Assembly: GCA_026981975.1 (NCBI GenBank)
Contig: JALSHV010000010.1
Coordinates: 149,376 to 213,375, forward strand
DNA length: 64,000 nt
Reading direction: 5' to 3'
Origin: Aquificaceae bacterium
GTDB taxonomy: Bacteria; Aquificota; Aquificia; Aquificales; Aquificaceae
Translations under genes and position numbers: made by a program
Part shown: positions 19,156-29,465 of the stretch, one piece after another
How positions within the stretch are numbered: the first letter of the stretch is position 1
Layout: each line of letters begins with the position of its first letter
The notes under the pieces: model-generated
Seen by the model: only the letters and a program-made list of their open reading frames with translations
Database searches by the model: none
Told to the model about the DNA's origin: nothing

Positions 19156-21221
19156 TACTTCTCCCTTGAAATATAAACACCGTTCCACTCAGAGGGAGGT
19201 TTTTCTATCATTTCCCTACATCTTCCAGCAAATACTCTGCTTGGTTCATCTCCGTATTTTATGCTAAGTTCGCTAAAAAGAATATAAGCGTTTTCAAAGA
19301 AACCGGATATATACTGATCCAAGGCGCTTTCAAATTCCTTCGCTTTTTTTCGGTTCTCTTCCGTATTTTCCAGCAGTTCGTAGATAATCACCGGTTTTGT
19401 TTTTCCTTTAACCACCACCAGATCCAGTTTTCTCAACAGAAAATCCTCCCTCAGTTCCTTCTTTGTGTATTCACTGATTATTATCTTAGTTCTGTAAACT
19501 TTGTTCAACCCTTCAAGACGTGAAGCGAGATTTACCGTATCCCCTATTGCAGTGTAGTCAAATCTTTGTTTAGAACCCATGTTTCCCACAACTGCTTCCC
19601 CTGTGTTTATACCTATTCCTATATCTACAACTATGCCGTATTTTTTTCTAAAAGTGGGATTGAGTTTTTCTAAGGTTTTTATCATTTCAAGAGCTGAAGC
19701 ACAAGCACGATCCGCATGATTTTCCACATCAACGGGGACATTGAATAGAGCCATTATAGCATCGCCTATATACTTATCCAACATTCCTCCTTTATTTAGT
19801 ATTATTTCCGTCATGGGAGTTAAAAATTCATTGAGTAAGTTCACTAAATCTTCAGGATCAAGCTTTTCCGATAAGGAAGTAAAACCCCTTATATCAGAAA
19901 ACAGGACTGTTAATTTTCTCTTCTCTCCACCTAATTTGAGCTTTTCCGGGTTTCTGCTTATTATTTCCAATAATTGGGGAGATACATAACTACTGAAAGC
20001 TCGTCTGAGTTCTCTTATATCCTTTTCCGCAATTAAGACTTTAAATCCCTCTTGAAAGATAACCGAAGCTGTAAAAGCAAGTAAAGGATAAAAGAGATTA
20101 AAATCCAAATTTAAAAAAGCAAAAGAGCTGTAAGAAATAAAAATATAAAAAATCAAGACACAGCTGTAAAAGAGCGTTCTTTTAGAAAAACTCCTCAACA
20201 AGGAAATAAAGTAAGGAAGTCCTGTTAGAACTGCTATGATTAGCAAATCGGAGATTACTGATTTTCTTATAAAGTGAAATTTCTCAAAATTTGAAAAAGT
20301 AAAAGCATGAAGATAAACTCCCGGTGTAACGGGATTTAAAGGTGTGGGTCTTACATCGTAGATTCCTATTTCCGTTGCACCTACAAAAACCACTTTATCT
20401 TTAAAGATTTCCGGACTTACCCTTCTTTTTACTACGTCAACTGCGGAGATGAGTTTAACATCTTTTAGCGGATAAAAATTTATCCTGTGAAATCTTCCCT
20501 CGTAAACAGGAATCTTTTTTCCACGGAAGCGCAATTCTTCTATCCCGTGAGAGGATAAAACCATTTGAAAGTCTTCTCCAGTGTAGAAACGAACAGCTTG
20601 AAGAGCTAAGGGTAAGTATATCCCACCCCTGAAGAGGTGAGCTATTGTGTATTTTCTGTAGAGAGCATCTACATCAGGTTCTGCGTTTAAGTATCCGCTT
20701 GCAAGAGCGGATTCCATAAAGGGTTTTAGATTAAGCTCAACATAGGGAATTTCTAATAAACCTACTCTGTCTGTCATAAGTTTGTATCTGAGAAATTCAC
20801 TTTCTTCCAAAAGCGCCAGTGCTTCTGGATCCTCTTTTTGTGTTGAGGAAAGCCTTAGGAAAAATCCAAGAATCACATTTCCGTTTCTTTTTATACTATC
20901 AGCTAAGAGCTTATCCACTTGAGGATTTTCCGGTTCGGAGAAAACTATATCAAGTGCCACCACCTTAGCTTCTTTTAGATTTTCTACAAGCTCTGCCAAT
21001 ACGTATCTACTCCAAGGCCATCTTCCAAGTTCGTTAATACTTTTCTCATCTATAGCTACCACAAGCACGTTTTCCGAAAGCTTAGGATATGCTCGTAAAT
21101 AGTTTCTAACCCCGAATTTGGTATCTTCTATGCGTAGAGCAACTTTTTCCAAGGGGGGTGGCTTCAAGAGATAAGCCAAAACAAATAAACTTCCCAAGAT
21201 TAGAAGAACAAAACCCCTCAC
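19155..21221 (-). CDS. CHASE2-domain class III adenylate cyclase
   Basis: 688 residues. TM1 at 1-18; extracytoplasmic CHASE2 sensor about 35-310 (VLVVAIDEKSINELGRWPWS, VALDIVFSEPE); three further TM helices about 325-395; class III cyclase domain about 430-620. Catalytic elements are intact: metal Asps in LFSDIRGFTSL and YIGDAIMALF, purine-specifying Lys/Asp in MLDKYIGD and RFDYTAIGD, and transition-state Asn/Arg in DTVNLASRLEG. The C-terminal 60 residues look helical/TPR-like. Converts ATP to cAMP in response to an envelope signal. Second gene of the operon, 9 nt after the hemerythrin-MCP gene. Confidence 0.92.
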   Translation of the reverse strand: MRGFVLLILGSLFVLAYLLKPPPLEKVALRIEDTKFGVRNYLRAYPKLSENVLVVAIDEKSINELGRWPWSRYVLAELVENLKEAKVVALDIVFSEPENPQVDKLLADSIKRNGNVILGFFLRLSSTQKEDPEALALLEESEFLRYKLMTDRVGLLEIPYVELNLKPFMESALASGYLNAEPDVDALYRKYTIAHLFRGGIYLPLALQAVRFYTGEDFQMVLSSHGIEELRFRGKKIPVYEGRFHRINFYPLKDVKLISAVDVVKRRVSPEIFKDKVVFVGATEIGIYDVRPTPLNPVTPGVYLHAFTFSNFEKFHFIRKSVISDLLIIAVLTGLPYFISLLRSFSKRTLFYSCVLIFYIFISYSSFAFLNLDFNLFYPLLAFTASVIFQEGFKVLIAEKDIRELRRAFSSYVSPQLLEIISRNPEKLKLGGEKRKLTVLFSDIRGFTSLSEKLDPEDLVNLLNEFLTPMTEIILNKGGMLDKYIGDAIMALFNVPVDVENHADRACASALEMIKTLEKLNPTFRKKYGIVVDIGIGINTGEAVVGNMGSKQRFDYTAIGDTVNLASRLEGLNKVYRTKIIISEYTKKELREDFLLRKLDLVVVKGKTKPVIIYELLENTEENRKKAKEFESALDQYISGFFENAYILFSELSIKYGDEPSRVFAGRCREMIEKPPSEWNGVYISREK

Positions 21222-21230
21222 AGGAATAAG

Positions 21231-22505
21231 TTATTCTAACTTCAGTTTTATGGGAGATTCTTCCCTTTCTATTACTTCCACAAGATTTCTTTGTTTAAAG
21301 TAATCAGCGTATTTCCTGTCCGCTTTTCCTATATGATTTATAAGCCATTCTACTAAAAAGGCTACACCTTCTTCTATATCTTCTATACTTCCTTTTTTAA
21401 CTTTTTCAATGACAGCGGGAAGTTTTTTAAGAATATCGTGATGTGATTTAAGATGTTCTTCGTAACCGGGAAAACCGTATCTTTCCATTATTTCTTCCTC
21501 ATGTTTGAGATGTATAGAAGCGTAATTAGTAAGCGTTTCAGAGAAGGTTTTTATTGCCTGTTGGATATTTCCTTCATCTATTAATTCCCATATTCTTCCC
21601 AATAGAGAAAAGAGAGTTTCGTGTTCTTTATCAATAGGTTCTATATTAAACCTTAGACTTTCAAAAAGATTCGCTTTACGGCTTAAGTTAATAAGAGCTT
21701 TTGTGTTTTCCTTGGAAGCTTCCGAGAGTTTTTCTATTCTTACCATAAGCTCTTCAAGGTTTTTTATCTGTTCAGATATAGTTCTCATCAGTTCTTCAGT
21801 GGAGCTGTCAACTTCTCCGTATTTATTGTATATTTCTGAATATTTCTTAGAAACCTTACGTGCTGCTAGAACTGATCTATCAATAACCTCTGATATATTT
21901 GAAACAACGCCTCCTATTTTTTTCGCTATTTGGCCAGTGCTTTCCGCCAATTTCCTTACTTCGTCAGCCACAACAGCAAACCCTCTGCCTATCTCACCAG
22001 CACGGGCTGCTTCTATGGAAGCGTTTAAAGCTAATAAGTTTGTCTGTTCAGCAACTTCAATTATTCTCTCAAGAAAATCTGCTATTTCCTTACCTGCTGT
22101 TTTAACGTCCTGTATCACACTTTCCAAGTTTTTCAGTTCTTCATCACTGGATCTTATAGTTTTTCTCATTTCGCTGTTTATGAATTCCACTTTTTGGGCA
22201 TGTTCTTTAAGTTTGCGACTTTCTTCCATCAGTTTTTCCAAAGTTGCATTAGCTTCCTGGGTTGCAGTGTTCTGCTGTTTAATTTTTTCCGCTAAGAGAG
22301 GGAGCTTATAATTAACCCCCGCCAGTTGAAACCAGGGTTTTGTAAGAGCTTTTTTCAGTTCTTCGTATTTCCTTAGAGTTTCTTCTAACTCTTTTATTCT
22401 TATTAAAAATTCCTTTTCCGCTTTTTCCTTCTCTTCCAGTTTCTTTTCAAGCTCTGTTAAAACCTTTACATTTTCTTCCTGCCTTTCTTCCTCGCTTTTG
22501 AACAT
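21231..22505 (-). CDS. soluble methyl-accepting chemotaxis-type protein with C-terminal bacteriohemerythrin domain
   Basis: 424 residues, no membrane helix. An N-terminal coiled coil (5-125) leads into an MCP signalling hairpin whose tip is [20 protein letters not shown] (about 160-190). The C-terminal hemerythrin domain (about 290-415) has all seven di-iron ligands: His in PIDKEH, His and Glu in HLKHEEEIM, His in EEHLKSHHD (two), His in WLINH and Asp in KADRKY. It is therefore a likely cytoplasmic O2 (or NO) sensor signalling to CheA/CheW, comparable to DcrH-type proteins but soluble. GGAGG Shine-Dalgarno. It heads the cAMP operon, which is unusual for a chemoreceptor. Confidence 0.9.
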   Translation of the reverse strand: MFKSEEERQEENVKVLTELEKKLEEKEKAEKEFLIRIKELEETLRKYEELKKALTKPWFQLAGVNYKLPLLAEKIKQQNTATQEANATLEKLMEESRKLKEHAQKVEFINSEMRKTIRSSDEELKNLESVIQDVKTAGKEIADFLERIIEVAEQTNLLALNASIEAARAGEIGRGFAVVADEVRKLAESTGQIAKKIGGVVSNISEVIDRSVLAARKVSKKYSEIYNKYGEVDSSTEELMRTISEQIKNLEELMVRIEKLSEASKENTKALINLSRKANLFESLRFNIEPIDKEHETLFSLLGRIWELIDEGNIQQAIKTFSETLTNYASIHLKHEEEIMERYGFPGYEEHLKSHHDILKKLPAVIEKVKKGSIEDIEEGVAFLVEWLINHIGKADRKYADYFKQRNLVEVIEREESPIKLKLE

Positions 22506-22579
22506 TTTCAGTCCTCCGCTATGATTTAATACATTAAGTATTCGGTAAAAAGGTAGTAAGACTTTATTTACTGTTTTGC

Positions 22580-22585
22580 TAAAAT
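22580..22585 (+). promoter_or_regulatory. -10 box of gspK, leaderless configuration
   Basis: TAAAAT ends 6 nt before the GTG start of gspK and there is no Shine-Dalgarno, so transcription would start at the GTG itself. The -35 match is poor. The rest of the 86-nt divergent gap carries the leader and GGAGG site of the hemerythrin-MCP operon on the other strand. Confidence 0.4.
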
Positions 22586-22591
22586 TAAATC

Positions 22592-23446
22592 GTGATCTTG
22601 ATACTTGTTCTTTCTTTTTTCTTAATACTTTCCGCTTATGTTGTTTCAGCTCTTAACTCAGTAGCCTCTGCGGAAAGATTTGTAAATCAAATTTATCTAA
22701 AGCAACAAGCTTACCACGCTTTGACTTCCCTTATTCCCCTTATAGTGCAAGGTTTGAAAGAAGAAGATCAAAGTGTAGATTCTCTTTCCGATGCATGGGC
22801 TATGCCTTTAGAGGTGAAGACAGATAAGGGAACATTGACGGTAACCATTTACGATGAAGACAGATTTTTTAATCTGAACTATTTGCTTAAAGATGAATCT
22901 TATAAAAGGGTTTTTGAAAGGCTTTTGACTCTATTAGAAATAGATACTATTTACTTAGATTCGGTATTGACATGGTTAGGAAAAGGATACAGTAGCACAC
23001 AGAAATATCCCTCTAAGGGAGCTGAGATGGACAGTCCTTATGAGCTAATTTACACAGGCTTTTCTGAAGAAGATCTTTACGGTAAAGAGATAGGAAGTAT
23101 AACTTATCCCGGACTGCTGAGCCTTGTTACTACTTACTCCTCGGGAAAAATTAACATTAATACAGCTCCTAAATACATAATTATGGCACTTGATCCCGCG
23201 ATAGACTCCGCTCTTGCAGATAGAATAATAAGCTACAGGCAAAGTAAACCCTTTAAAAGGGTTGAGGATTTGATTCTTGTAGAAGGAGTAACCCTTGATA
23301 TCCTTTACAGAATAGAAAAGATAGTGGACGTTAAAAGTTCTCACTTTCGGGTAATAGTTACTCTTAAAAGCGGTGATGTTGAAACCACCCTTGAACTGAT
23401 ATACGATAGAAACAACGACAAAATTGTGTATAAGAGAATTTACTAA
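22592..23446 (+). CDS. gspK: type II secretion minor pseudopilin GspK-like
   Basis: 284 residues. The N-terminal hydrophobic helix ([22 protein letters not shown]) is the GspK-type transmembrane/pilin helix. The soluble part contains the helix-hairpin-helix-like GspK region ([42 protein letters not shown]). GspK caps the pseudopilus tip of type II secretion. The leader peptide before the hydrophobic helix is very short from this GTG, so the true start could be debated. Coupled to gspF by TAATG. Only these two secretion genes are here; pilD lies 4 kb away. Confidence 0.82.
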   Translation: MILILVLSFFLILSAYVVSALNSVASAERFVNQIYLKQQAYHALTSLIPLIVQGLKEEDQSVDSLSDAWAMPLEVKTDKGTLTVTIYDEDRFFNLNYLLKDESYKRVFERLLTLLEIDTIYLDSVLTWLGKGYSSTQKYPSKGAEMDSPYELIYTGFSEEDLYGKEIGSITYPGLLSLVTTYSSGKININTAPKYIIMALDPAIDSALADRIISYRQSKPFKRVEDLILVEGVTLDILYRIEKIVDVKSSHFRVIVTLKSGDVETTLELIYDRNNDKIVYKRIY

Positions 23447-24639
23447 TGGCTGAATTCTTCTACGAAGGTATTAAAGATGGCAAAAAAGTTAAGGGTAAAG
23501 CAGAAGCTTTTAATAGAAAGGAAGTTTTACAAAGACTCAAATCCGAAGGAGTAATACCTCTTAATGTTGAGGAACTTAAAAAAGAAAAACCCTTCTGGAA
23601 AAGGGAAATACACCTTGGTGGTCCTTCTGAAGAGGATATAGCTTTCATTCTGAGACAGTTGGCGGTTCTTATTTCCTCCGGAATTCCCCTTTCAAAAGCT
23701 TTAGAGCTTATATCTTCACAGCTTGAGGATCACAGAATATCCAGCACTCTTTTACAAATAAAAGGAGATATAGAAAGAGGAGAAAGTATCTCTGGAGCTT
23801 TTAGAAAAAGTGGACTCTTTCCCTCTTTCTTACCGGAAATGCTTACCGCAGCTGAAACCGGTGAGAACCTTGAGCGCATTTTTGAGATAGCGGGAACTCA
23901 TCTGGAAACTGTAGCGGATATGAAATCTAAAGTGATAAACGCGGTTACATATCCGGCGGTGGTGATTTTCTTCAGTTTTCTTGCACTTCTCATTGCGGTT
24001 AAATTTGTTGTTCCTAAGATAGCAGGTGTGCTTGAGAGCTTTGGCAGAGAATTGCCCCCAATTACAAAGGCAATTCTTTTATTTTCAGAGCTTTTAACTT
24101 TGTTGGTGTATTTGATGCCAATTTTTATAGGTATTTTCCTATTTAGAGAAAAACTCTTAGGGAAAGGACGTATGGATTTCCTCCTTCTTAAATTACCAGT
24201 TGTAGGTAAAATAAGTTTCTTCTTCAATCTATCCCGTTTTGCCTATACTCTTTATATGACTCTATCCACTGCTGTTCCTATAACTGCAGCCTTTAAAATA
24301 GCAGTTGGAAGTATCACCAACTTTTATATGAAAGCTGAATTGGAAAAGTTTCTTACGGAAATAGAAAGAGGCAAAAGTGTATCATGGGTTCTTAAAAACG
24401 TGGGAATATTCCCTTCTCTTTTCATCAATTTAGTAGAGACAGGTGAAAACAGCGGAGAACTGGAAAGTATGCTCAAGCTCTCTGCAGAAATATACAAAAG
24501 AGAAGCTTTAAAAGCTATAAACACCTGGATAAAGCTAATAGAACCTCTTTCAATTCTTTTAATAGGTATAGTGGTAGGTATTATCGTCCTTAGTGTTCTT
24601 CTTCCGCTTACGGAGATAACTTCAGGTATAAGAAAATAA
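23446..24639 (+). CDS. gspF: type II secretion/type IV pilus inner-membrane platform protein GspF
   Basis: 397 residues with the N-terminal cytoplasmic region ([21 protein letters not shown]) and two tandem T2SSF domains (about 65-190 and 270-390). Characteristic stretches are FILRQLAVLISSGIPLSKALE, PEMLTAAETGENLERIF, LVETGENSGELESMLK and EPLSILLIGIVVGIIVL. It forms the platform above the secretion ATPase. One-base overlap with gspK. Could equally serve a type IV pilus (PilC); GspK next to it favours secretion. Confidence 0.93.
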   Translation: MAEFFYEGIKDGKKVKGKAEAFNRKEVLQRLKSEGVIPLNVEELKKEKPFWKREIHLGGPSEEDIAFILRQLAVLISSGIPLSKALELISSQLEDHRISSTLLQIKGDIERGESISGAFRKSGLFPSFLPEMLTAAETGENLERIFEIAGTHLETVADMKSKVINAVTYPAVVIFFSFLALLIAVKFVVPKIAGVLESFGRELPPITKAILLFSELLTLLVYLMPIFIGIFLFREKLLGKGRMDFLLLKLPVVGKISFFFNLSRFAYTLYMTLSTAVPITAAFKIAVGSITNFYMKAELEKFLTEIERGKSVSWVLKNVGIFPSLFINLVETGENSGELESMLKLSAEIYKREALKAINTWIKLIEPLSILLIGIVVGIIVLSVLLPLTEITSGIRK

Positions 24640-24654
24640 GGAGGAAAGAAAACT

Positions 24655-25269
24655 ATGTTGGTGGAATTAGATCACCCAATTCTACAGCATAAGTTAAACA
24701 TCATAAGAGATATTAACACTTCACAAGCAGATTTGAGAAGTATTTTACAGAGTATAGGAGAACTGACAGTTTACGAAGTTTTAAAAGATGTAAAAACCTT
24801 TAAAAAGAAAATAAAAACATGGATAGGTGTAAGAGAGTTTTCTTTTATAGAAGAGAAAAAAATAGTCTTTATAGCAATTTTAAGAGCAGGATTACCTATG
24901 TTAGAAGGTGCGCTAAGAGTAATTCCTTTTGCAAAAGTGGGATTTTTAGCATTAAAGAGAAATGAAAAAACTCTCAAAGCTGATCTTTTTTATTCAAGAT
25001 TGCCTGATATTTGTGGAAAAAGGGTTATTATACTGGATCCCATGTTAGCTACAGGAAGTTCTCTTACCGTGGCTTTGAGAGAGATTAAGAAAGGGAATCC
25101 TGAAAGAACAGAAAGCGTCCACATTGTAAGTGCACCAGAAGGGATAGGAAAGGTTTTAAAGGAATTTCCAAACCATGAACTTTACACTGTAAGTGTAGAT
25201 GAAAAGCTAAACAGTAAAGGTTACATAATTCCGGGATTGGGAGATATGGGGGATCGCCTTTATTCCTGA
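24655..25269 (+). CDS. upp: uracil phosphoribosyltransferase
   Basis: 204 residues, type I PRTase fold. Substrate and PRPP motifs: TYEVLKDV-like VYEVLKD, ILRAGLPMLEGALRVIP, the PRPP loop VIILDPMLATGSSLTVAL and the uracil-binding end YIIPGLGDMGDRLY. Salvages uracil to UMP. GGAGGAAAG Shine-Dalgarno upstream. Its stop lies 4 nt from the 3' end of the oppositely oriented tRNA-Sec gene. Confidence 0.95.
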   Translation: MLVELDHPILQHKLNIIRDINTSQADLRSILQSIGELTVYEVLKDVKTFKKKIKTWIGVREFSFIEEKKIVFIAILRAGLPMLEGALRVIPFAKVGFLALKRNEKTLKADLFYSRLPDICGKRVIILDPMLATGSSLTVALREIKKGNPERTESVHIVSAPEGIGKVLKEFPNHELYTVSVDEKLNSKGYIIPGLGDMGDRLYS

Positions 25270-25273
25270 AAAT

Positions 25274-25370
25274 CGGGAGAGGGAGGGAATCGAACCCTCC
25301 AGAGACTCCGCTACGGAGCCTCTCGCGGGATTTGAAGTCCCGGGACCGCACCAGCGAGTCAACCTCTCCC
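25274..25370 (-). tRNA. selC: tRNA-Sec (anticodon UCA)
   Basis: On the minus strand GGGAGAGG...CCTCTCCC forms an 8-bp acceptor stem and GAGGG-TTCGATT-CCCTC a 5-bp T arm, the 8/5 arrangement of bacterial tRNA-Sec. The anticodon arm is CGGGA-CTTCAAA-TCCCG with UCA at the anticodon position. The long variable arm (AGAGGCTCCG TAG CGGAGTCTCT) has about 10 bp, and the D stem is extended. The discriminator is G; no CCA is encoded. It implies selenocysteine insertion at UGA codons in this organism; selA, selB and selD are not in the window. Its 5' end overlaps the THEP1 gene by 12 nt. Confidence 0.95.
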
Positions 25371-25895
25371 TTGAGTGAACAGTTTAAGAATCTCTTGCTC
25401 CATAACTTCTCTGTTTTCTTTATTCAGTTCTATAAGCACAGCTGAGGGGAGTCTGCGAATATCCCTTACAAGAGGGTGAACATCACGTAGGGGAATGGTT
25501 ATAATAATGTCTGTTGTCGGATTGAAAACTATATCCCTTATTTGATTCCTGAAGCTCTTAGAAAAGAGTTCCATTTTTCCTACTTCATCTACAATAATAA
25601 CTTTTCCTTTGCCTTCCTTTTTTATCTTCTCAAATAAAGGTAGAACAATTCTTTCAAATCTTTCTACGTTTACACCGTAAGAGCCTACTAAATACTTTGA
25701 AGAAAAGGTTTTACTAGCAAATAGCATTTGTTCCCCTTCTGTTGTAATCACTTTAAATCCTATTCTCTTTTTGGTTTTCCGATCTCTTACCTCCTCTGTC
25801 CAGAAACCTATAGCTCTCTTGCCAAGATTATGCGCAATTTTTTTTATTAGAGTTGTTTTTCCTATACCGGGCAAGCCAGTTACAACTACTTTCAT
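25359..25895 (-). CDS. THEP1-family nucleoside-triphosphatase
   Basis: 178 residues. P-loop GLPGIGKTTLIKKIA at the N-terminus, ERLGKRAIGFWTEEV-like segment (HNLGKRAIGFWTEEVRDRKT), Walker B VIIVDEVGKMELFS and the conserved IPLRDVHPLVRDIRRLP. It closely resembles the characterised Aquifex aeolicus THEP1 as I remember it. Hydrolyses NTPs in vitro; physiological role unclear (possibly RNA or nucleotide kinase related). The last codons and the TGA stop are read out of the tRNA-Sec gene. The start overlaps the coaE stop by 4 nt. Confidence 0.93.
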   Translation of the reverse strand: MKVVVTGLPGIGKTTLIKKIAHNLGKRAIGFWTEEVRDRKTKKRIGFKVITTEGEQMLFASKTFSSKYLVGSYGVNVERFERIVLPLFEKIKKEGKGKVIIVDEVGKMELFSKSFRNQIRDIVFNPTTDIIITIPLRDVHPLVRDIRRLPSAVLIELNKENREVMEQEILKLFTQGRG

Positions 25896-26479
25896 GGATC
25901 TCTTTTAATACTCTCATAAACATCTTTAACAAGCTGTTTTGTTTTTTCAAGTCCATTGGAGTTATCTATCACGTAATCTGCAAATTTTATTTTTTGCTCT
26001 ATAGGCATTTGATTTTTCCATCTGCGATCAAAATCCTTCTCAGAAAAACCCTTTTTAAGCATGCGTTCTTTACATATTTTATAAGGAGCATATACAACCA
26101 CAGTAATATCGTAATTTCTGTAAGTTCCTTTTTCTATTAAAAGACTGGCTTCAACAAAAACTACTTCTTTCTTGCATTTCTTGAAAATGTTTTCTAACTC
26201 CTTATAGAGTTCACTATGGGTTATCTCTTCAAGTTTACGTAGTTTTTCTTTGTCACTGAATACTATATCCGCCAGTTTTTTTCTGTTTATAACTCCTTCG
26301 GCGCTTTCTATTTCCTTTCCGAACAGCTTTAAAAGAGTATCGTAAACTCTGTGTCCTTTTCTGTAAAAGGTGTGAATAATTTTATCCGCATCTACAACAA
26401 ACGCTCCCAGTTGGCGAAGGATATAACCCACTGTTGATTTCCCACACCCTATATTTCCTGTAAGAGCTACCTTTTTCAC
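25892..26479 (-). CDS. coaE: dephospho-CoA kinase
   Basis: 195 residues from a GTG start. P-loop ALTGNIGCGKSTVGYIL, the CoaE motif GAFVVDADKI, substrate-region VFVEASLLIEKGTYR and a lid helix with RMLKKGFSEKDFDRRWKNQMP. Catalyses the last step of CoA synthesis. A TATAAT box lies 4 nt, and a TATAAA box 11 nt, before the GTG; no Shine-Dalgarno is present. Divergent from kdsB with only 35 nt between the start codons. Confidence 0.94.
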   Translation of the reverse strand: MKKVALTGNIGCGKSTVGYILRQLGAFVVDADKIIHTFYRKGHRVYDTLLKLFGKEIESAEGVINRKKLADIVFSDKEKLRKLEEITHSELYKELENIFKKCKKEVVFVEASLLIEKGTYRNYDITVVVYAPYKICKERMLKKGFSEKDFDRRWKNQMPIEQKIKFADYVIDNSNGLEKTKQLVKDVYESIKRDP

Positions 26480-26483
26480 AGCT

Positions 26484-26498
26484 ATTATAATTTATAAT
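26484..26498. promoter_or_regulatory. overlapping divergent -10 boxes between coaE and kdsB
   Basis: The 35-nt gap contains TATAAT twice on the plus strand (26486-26491, 26493-26498) and TATAAT/TATAAA on the minus strand (26489-26484, 26496-26491). The boxes for the two genes physically overlap, so RNA polymerase binding should be mutually exclusive. kdsB would have a leader of about 10 nt, coaE almost none. Confidence 0.4.
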
Positions 26499-26514
26499 CT
26501 TAACAAGCCAATAA

Positions 26515-27952
<1,438 letters not shown>

Positions 27953-27953
<1 letters not shown>

Positions 27954-28834
27954 TAAGCGGTTTCTTCTTGAGTTTCTTCTTTTCCGACTTTTATAAACCT
28001 TCCCGCATCAAGGACAAAAGCACTGGCTACGAATACGGAGGAAAACGTTCCCACTATAACTCCTACAACAAAGGCGAACATTATGTTGGAAAGAGCGTAT
28101 CCTCCCAGTAAAAACAAGGTTGTAGCAGTGGCAAATGTGGTAAGTGATGTCATTACCGTTCTTGAAAGTGTCTGGTTTATAGAGAGATCCATAATCTCTT
28201 CAAGAGGTAGATTCTTTCTGATTCTGAGATTCTCCCTGATTCTGTCAAAGATGACAACGGTATCTGCCACTGAATAACCTGCAACCACTAAAAGAGCGGA
28301 AACTACTTCCAAATTTACTTCCCTGTATGTTAAAGAGTAAGCTCCTACAACCGCCAGAACGTCGTGTATAAGAGCAAGTAGTGCACCCACCCCCCATAAG
28401 GGTTTGAATCTGAAAGCCAAATAAAGGAGAATTCCTCCCAAGGCGGTTAGTATTGCTAAGATAGCTTTACGTCTGAGTTCTTCGCTTATAACTCCCCCTA
28501 TCCGTTCTTCCCGTATAAGTTCGTATTTTCCTATTTGTTTTAAGGCTGTCTTCACAAGAGATATATCCTCTCCTTTTCTAATTTTTATTATGTAAGTGTT
28601 ATCTCCTGTTTCCTGAACTAAAAAAGATTCTATTTTCTTTTGAGAAAGTTCACTTCTTATATGAGATATGGTGACTTTATTGTCAAAGCGAACCTCCATT
28701 ACACTCCCGCCTGTGAAGTCCAGCCCTAAGTTAAGTCCTCTGAAAGCAAGTAATAGGAGACTACCCACCACAAGCAGAAAGGAAATTCCGTAAGCTATAA
28801 AGCGATACTTTAAAAAGCGAAATCTTAATTCCAT
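27953..28834 (-). CDS. secF: protein translocase subunit SecF
   Basis: 293 residues. TM1 then the periplasmic head with [15 protein letters not shown], followed by the RND-like membrane bundle: [45 protein letters not shown] and [22 protein letters not shown]. With SecD it uses the proton motive force to pull exported proteins. secD is not adjacent, unlike the common secD-secF order. One-nt overlap with pilD, 1 nt gap after hpf. Confidence 0.96.
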
Positions 28835-28835
28835 C

Positions 28836-29438
28836 TCACATCAACCTACAACCAGTGTTTATGAGTCCGAAATTTCCTCCTTTTTTTCTGTAAAGAATTC
28901 TCAAATACCCAGTGTCTATATCAACAAAGGGAATGAAAAATGCTCCCGTTGATTCAAGTTCAAAGCGTGCATCCTCAACACTCATCGGCTTTTCCACGGC
29001 GAGTTCTTCTTCTACTATAAGAGGCTTTTCTCTCTCTTCAGGAGGCAGTATTTCAGGGGTATGCATTTGTTCTTTTACCTTAGCGGATTCCCTTCTCCTT
29101 TCCAGTCTTCTCTGCTTGAGTTTTATAAGTTGCCTTTCTATTTCATCAAGAACTTGATCAAGAGCTGTGAAGACATCAGCATCTTCTTCCCAGGCGTGTA
29201 TAGATCCGTGAGGCAATGTTTTTAAATACATGTGCATATCTACTCTGTAAACGGTAGGCTGACTATCTCCTGCAAACCCCTTGTGTCTTGAACGGACACT
29301 TGATATGGAGACGATGACCTCAACCTGATCTTCCCCTGCTTCTTTTAAATACCGTTTAAAGCGATTCAGTTTACCTTCTATAAAACTCTTCATTGCATCG
29401 GTAATTTGAATATCTACACCTCTGAATTCTATATTCAT
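28836..29438 (-). CDS. hpf: ribosome hibernation promoting factor, long form
   Basis: 200 residues. N-terminal S30AE domain (1-95: [65 protein letters not shown]), a charged linker (100-145), and the C-terminal dimerisation domain of long HPF ([34 protein letters not shown]). It dimerises idle ribosomes into 100S particles. Shine-Dalgarno GGAGG lies upstream of the ATG on the minus strand. Confidence 0.95.
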   Translation of the reverse strand: MNIEFRGVDIQITDAMKSFIEGKLNRFKRYLKEAGEDQVEVIVSISSVRSRHKGFAGDSQPTVYRVDMHMYLKTLPHGSIHAWEEDADVFTALDQVLDEIERQLIKLKQRRLERRRESAKVKEQMHTPEILPPEEREKPLIVEEELAVEKPMSVEDARFELESTGAFFIPFVDIDTGYLRILYRKKGGNFGLINTGCRLM

Positions 29439-29465
29439 CTTCTTGACCTCCGTAAATTTACTATT

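Noticed and set aside
21703-22311. 202-aa plus-strand ORF opposite the MCP-hemerythrin gene.
   Set aside because: Ser/Ile/Leu-rich shadow of a strongly conserved MCP hairpin; no start signals and no independent motifs.
25085-25351. 88-aa minus-strand ORF overlapping tRNA-Sec and upp.
   Set aside because: Reads through the tRNA and antisense to upp; low-complexity translation with no support.
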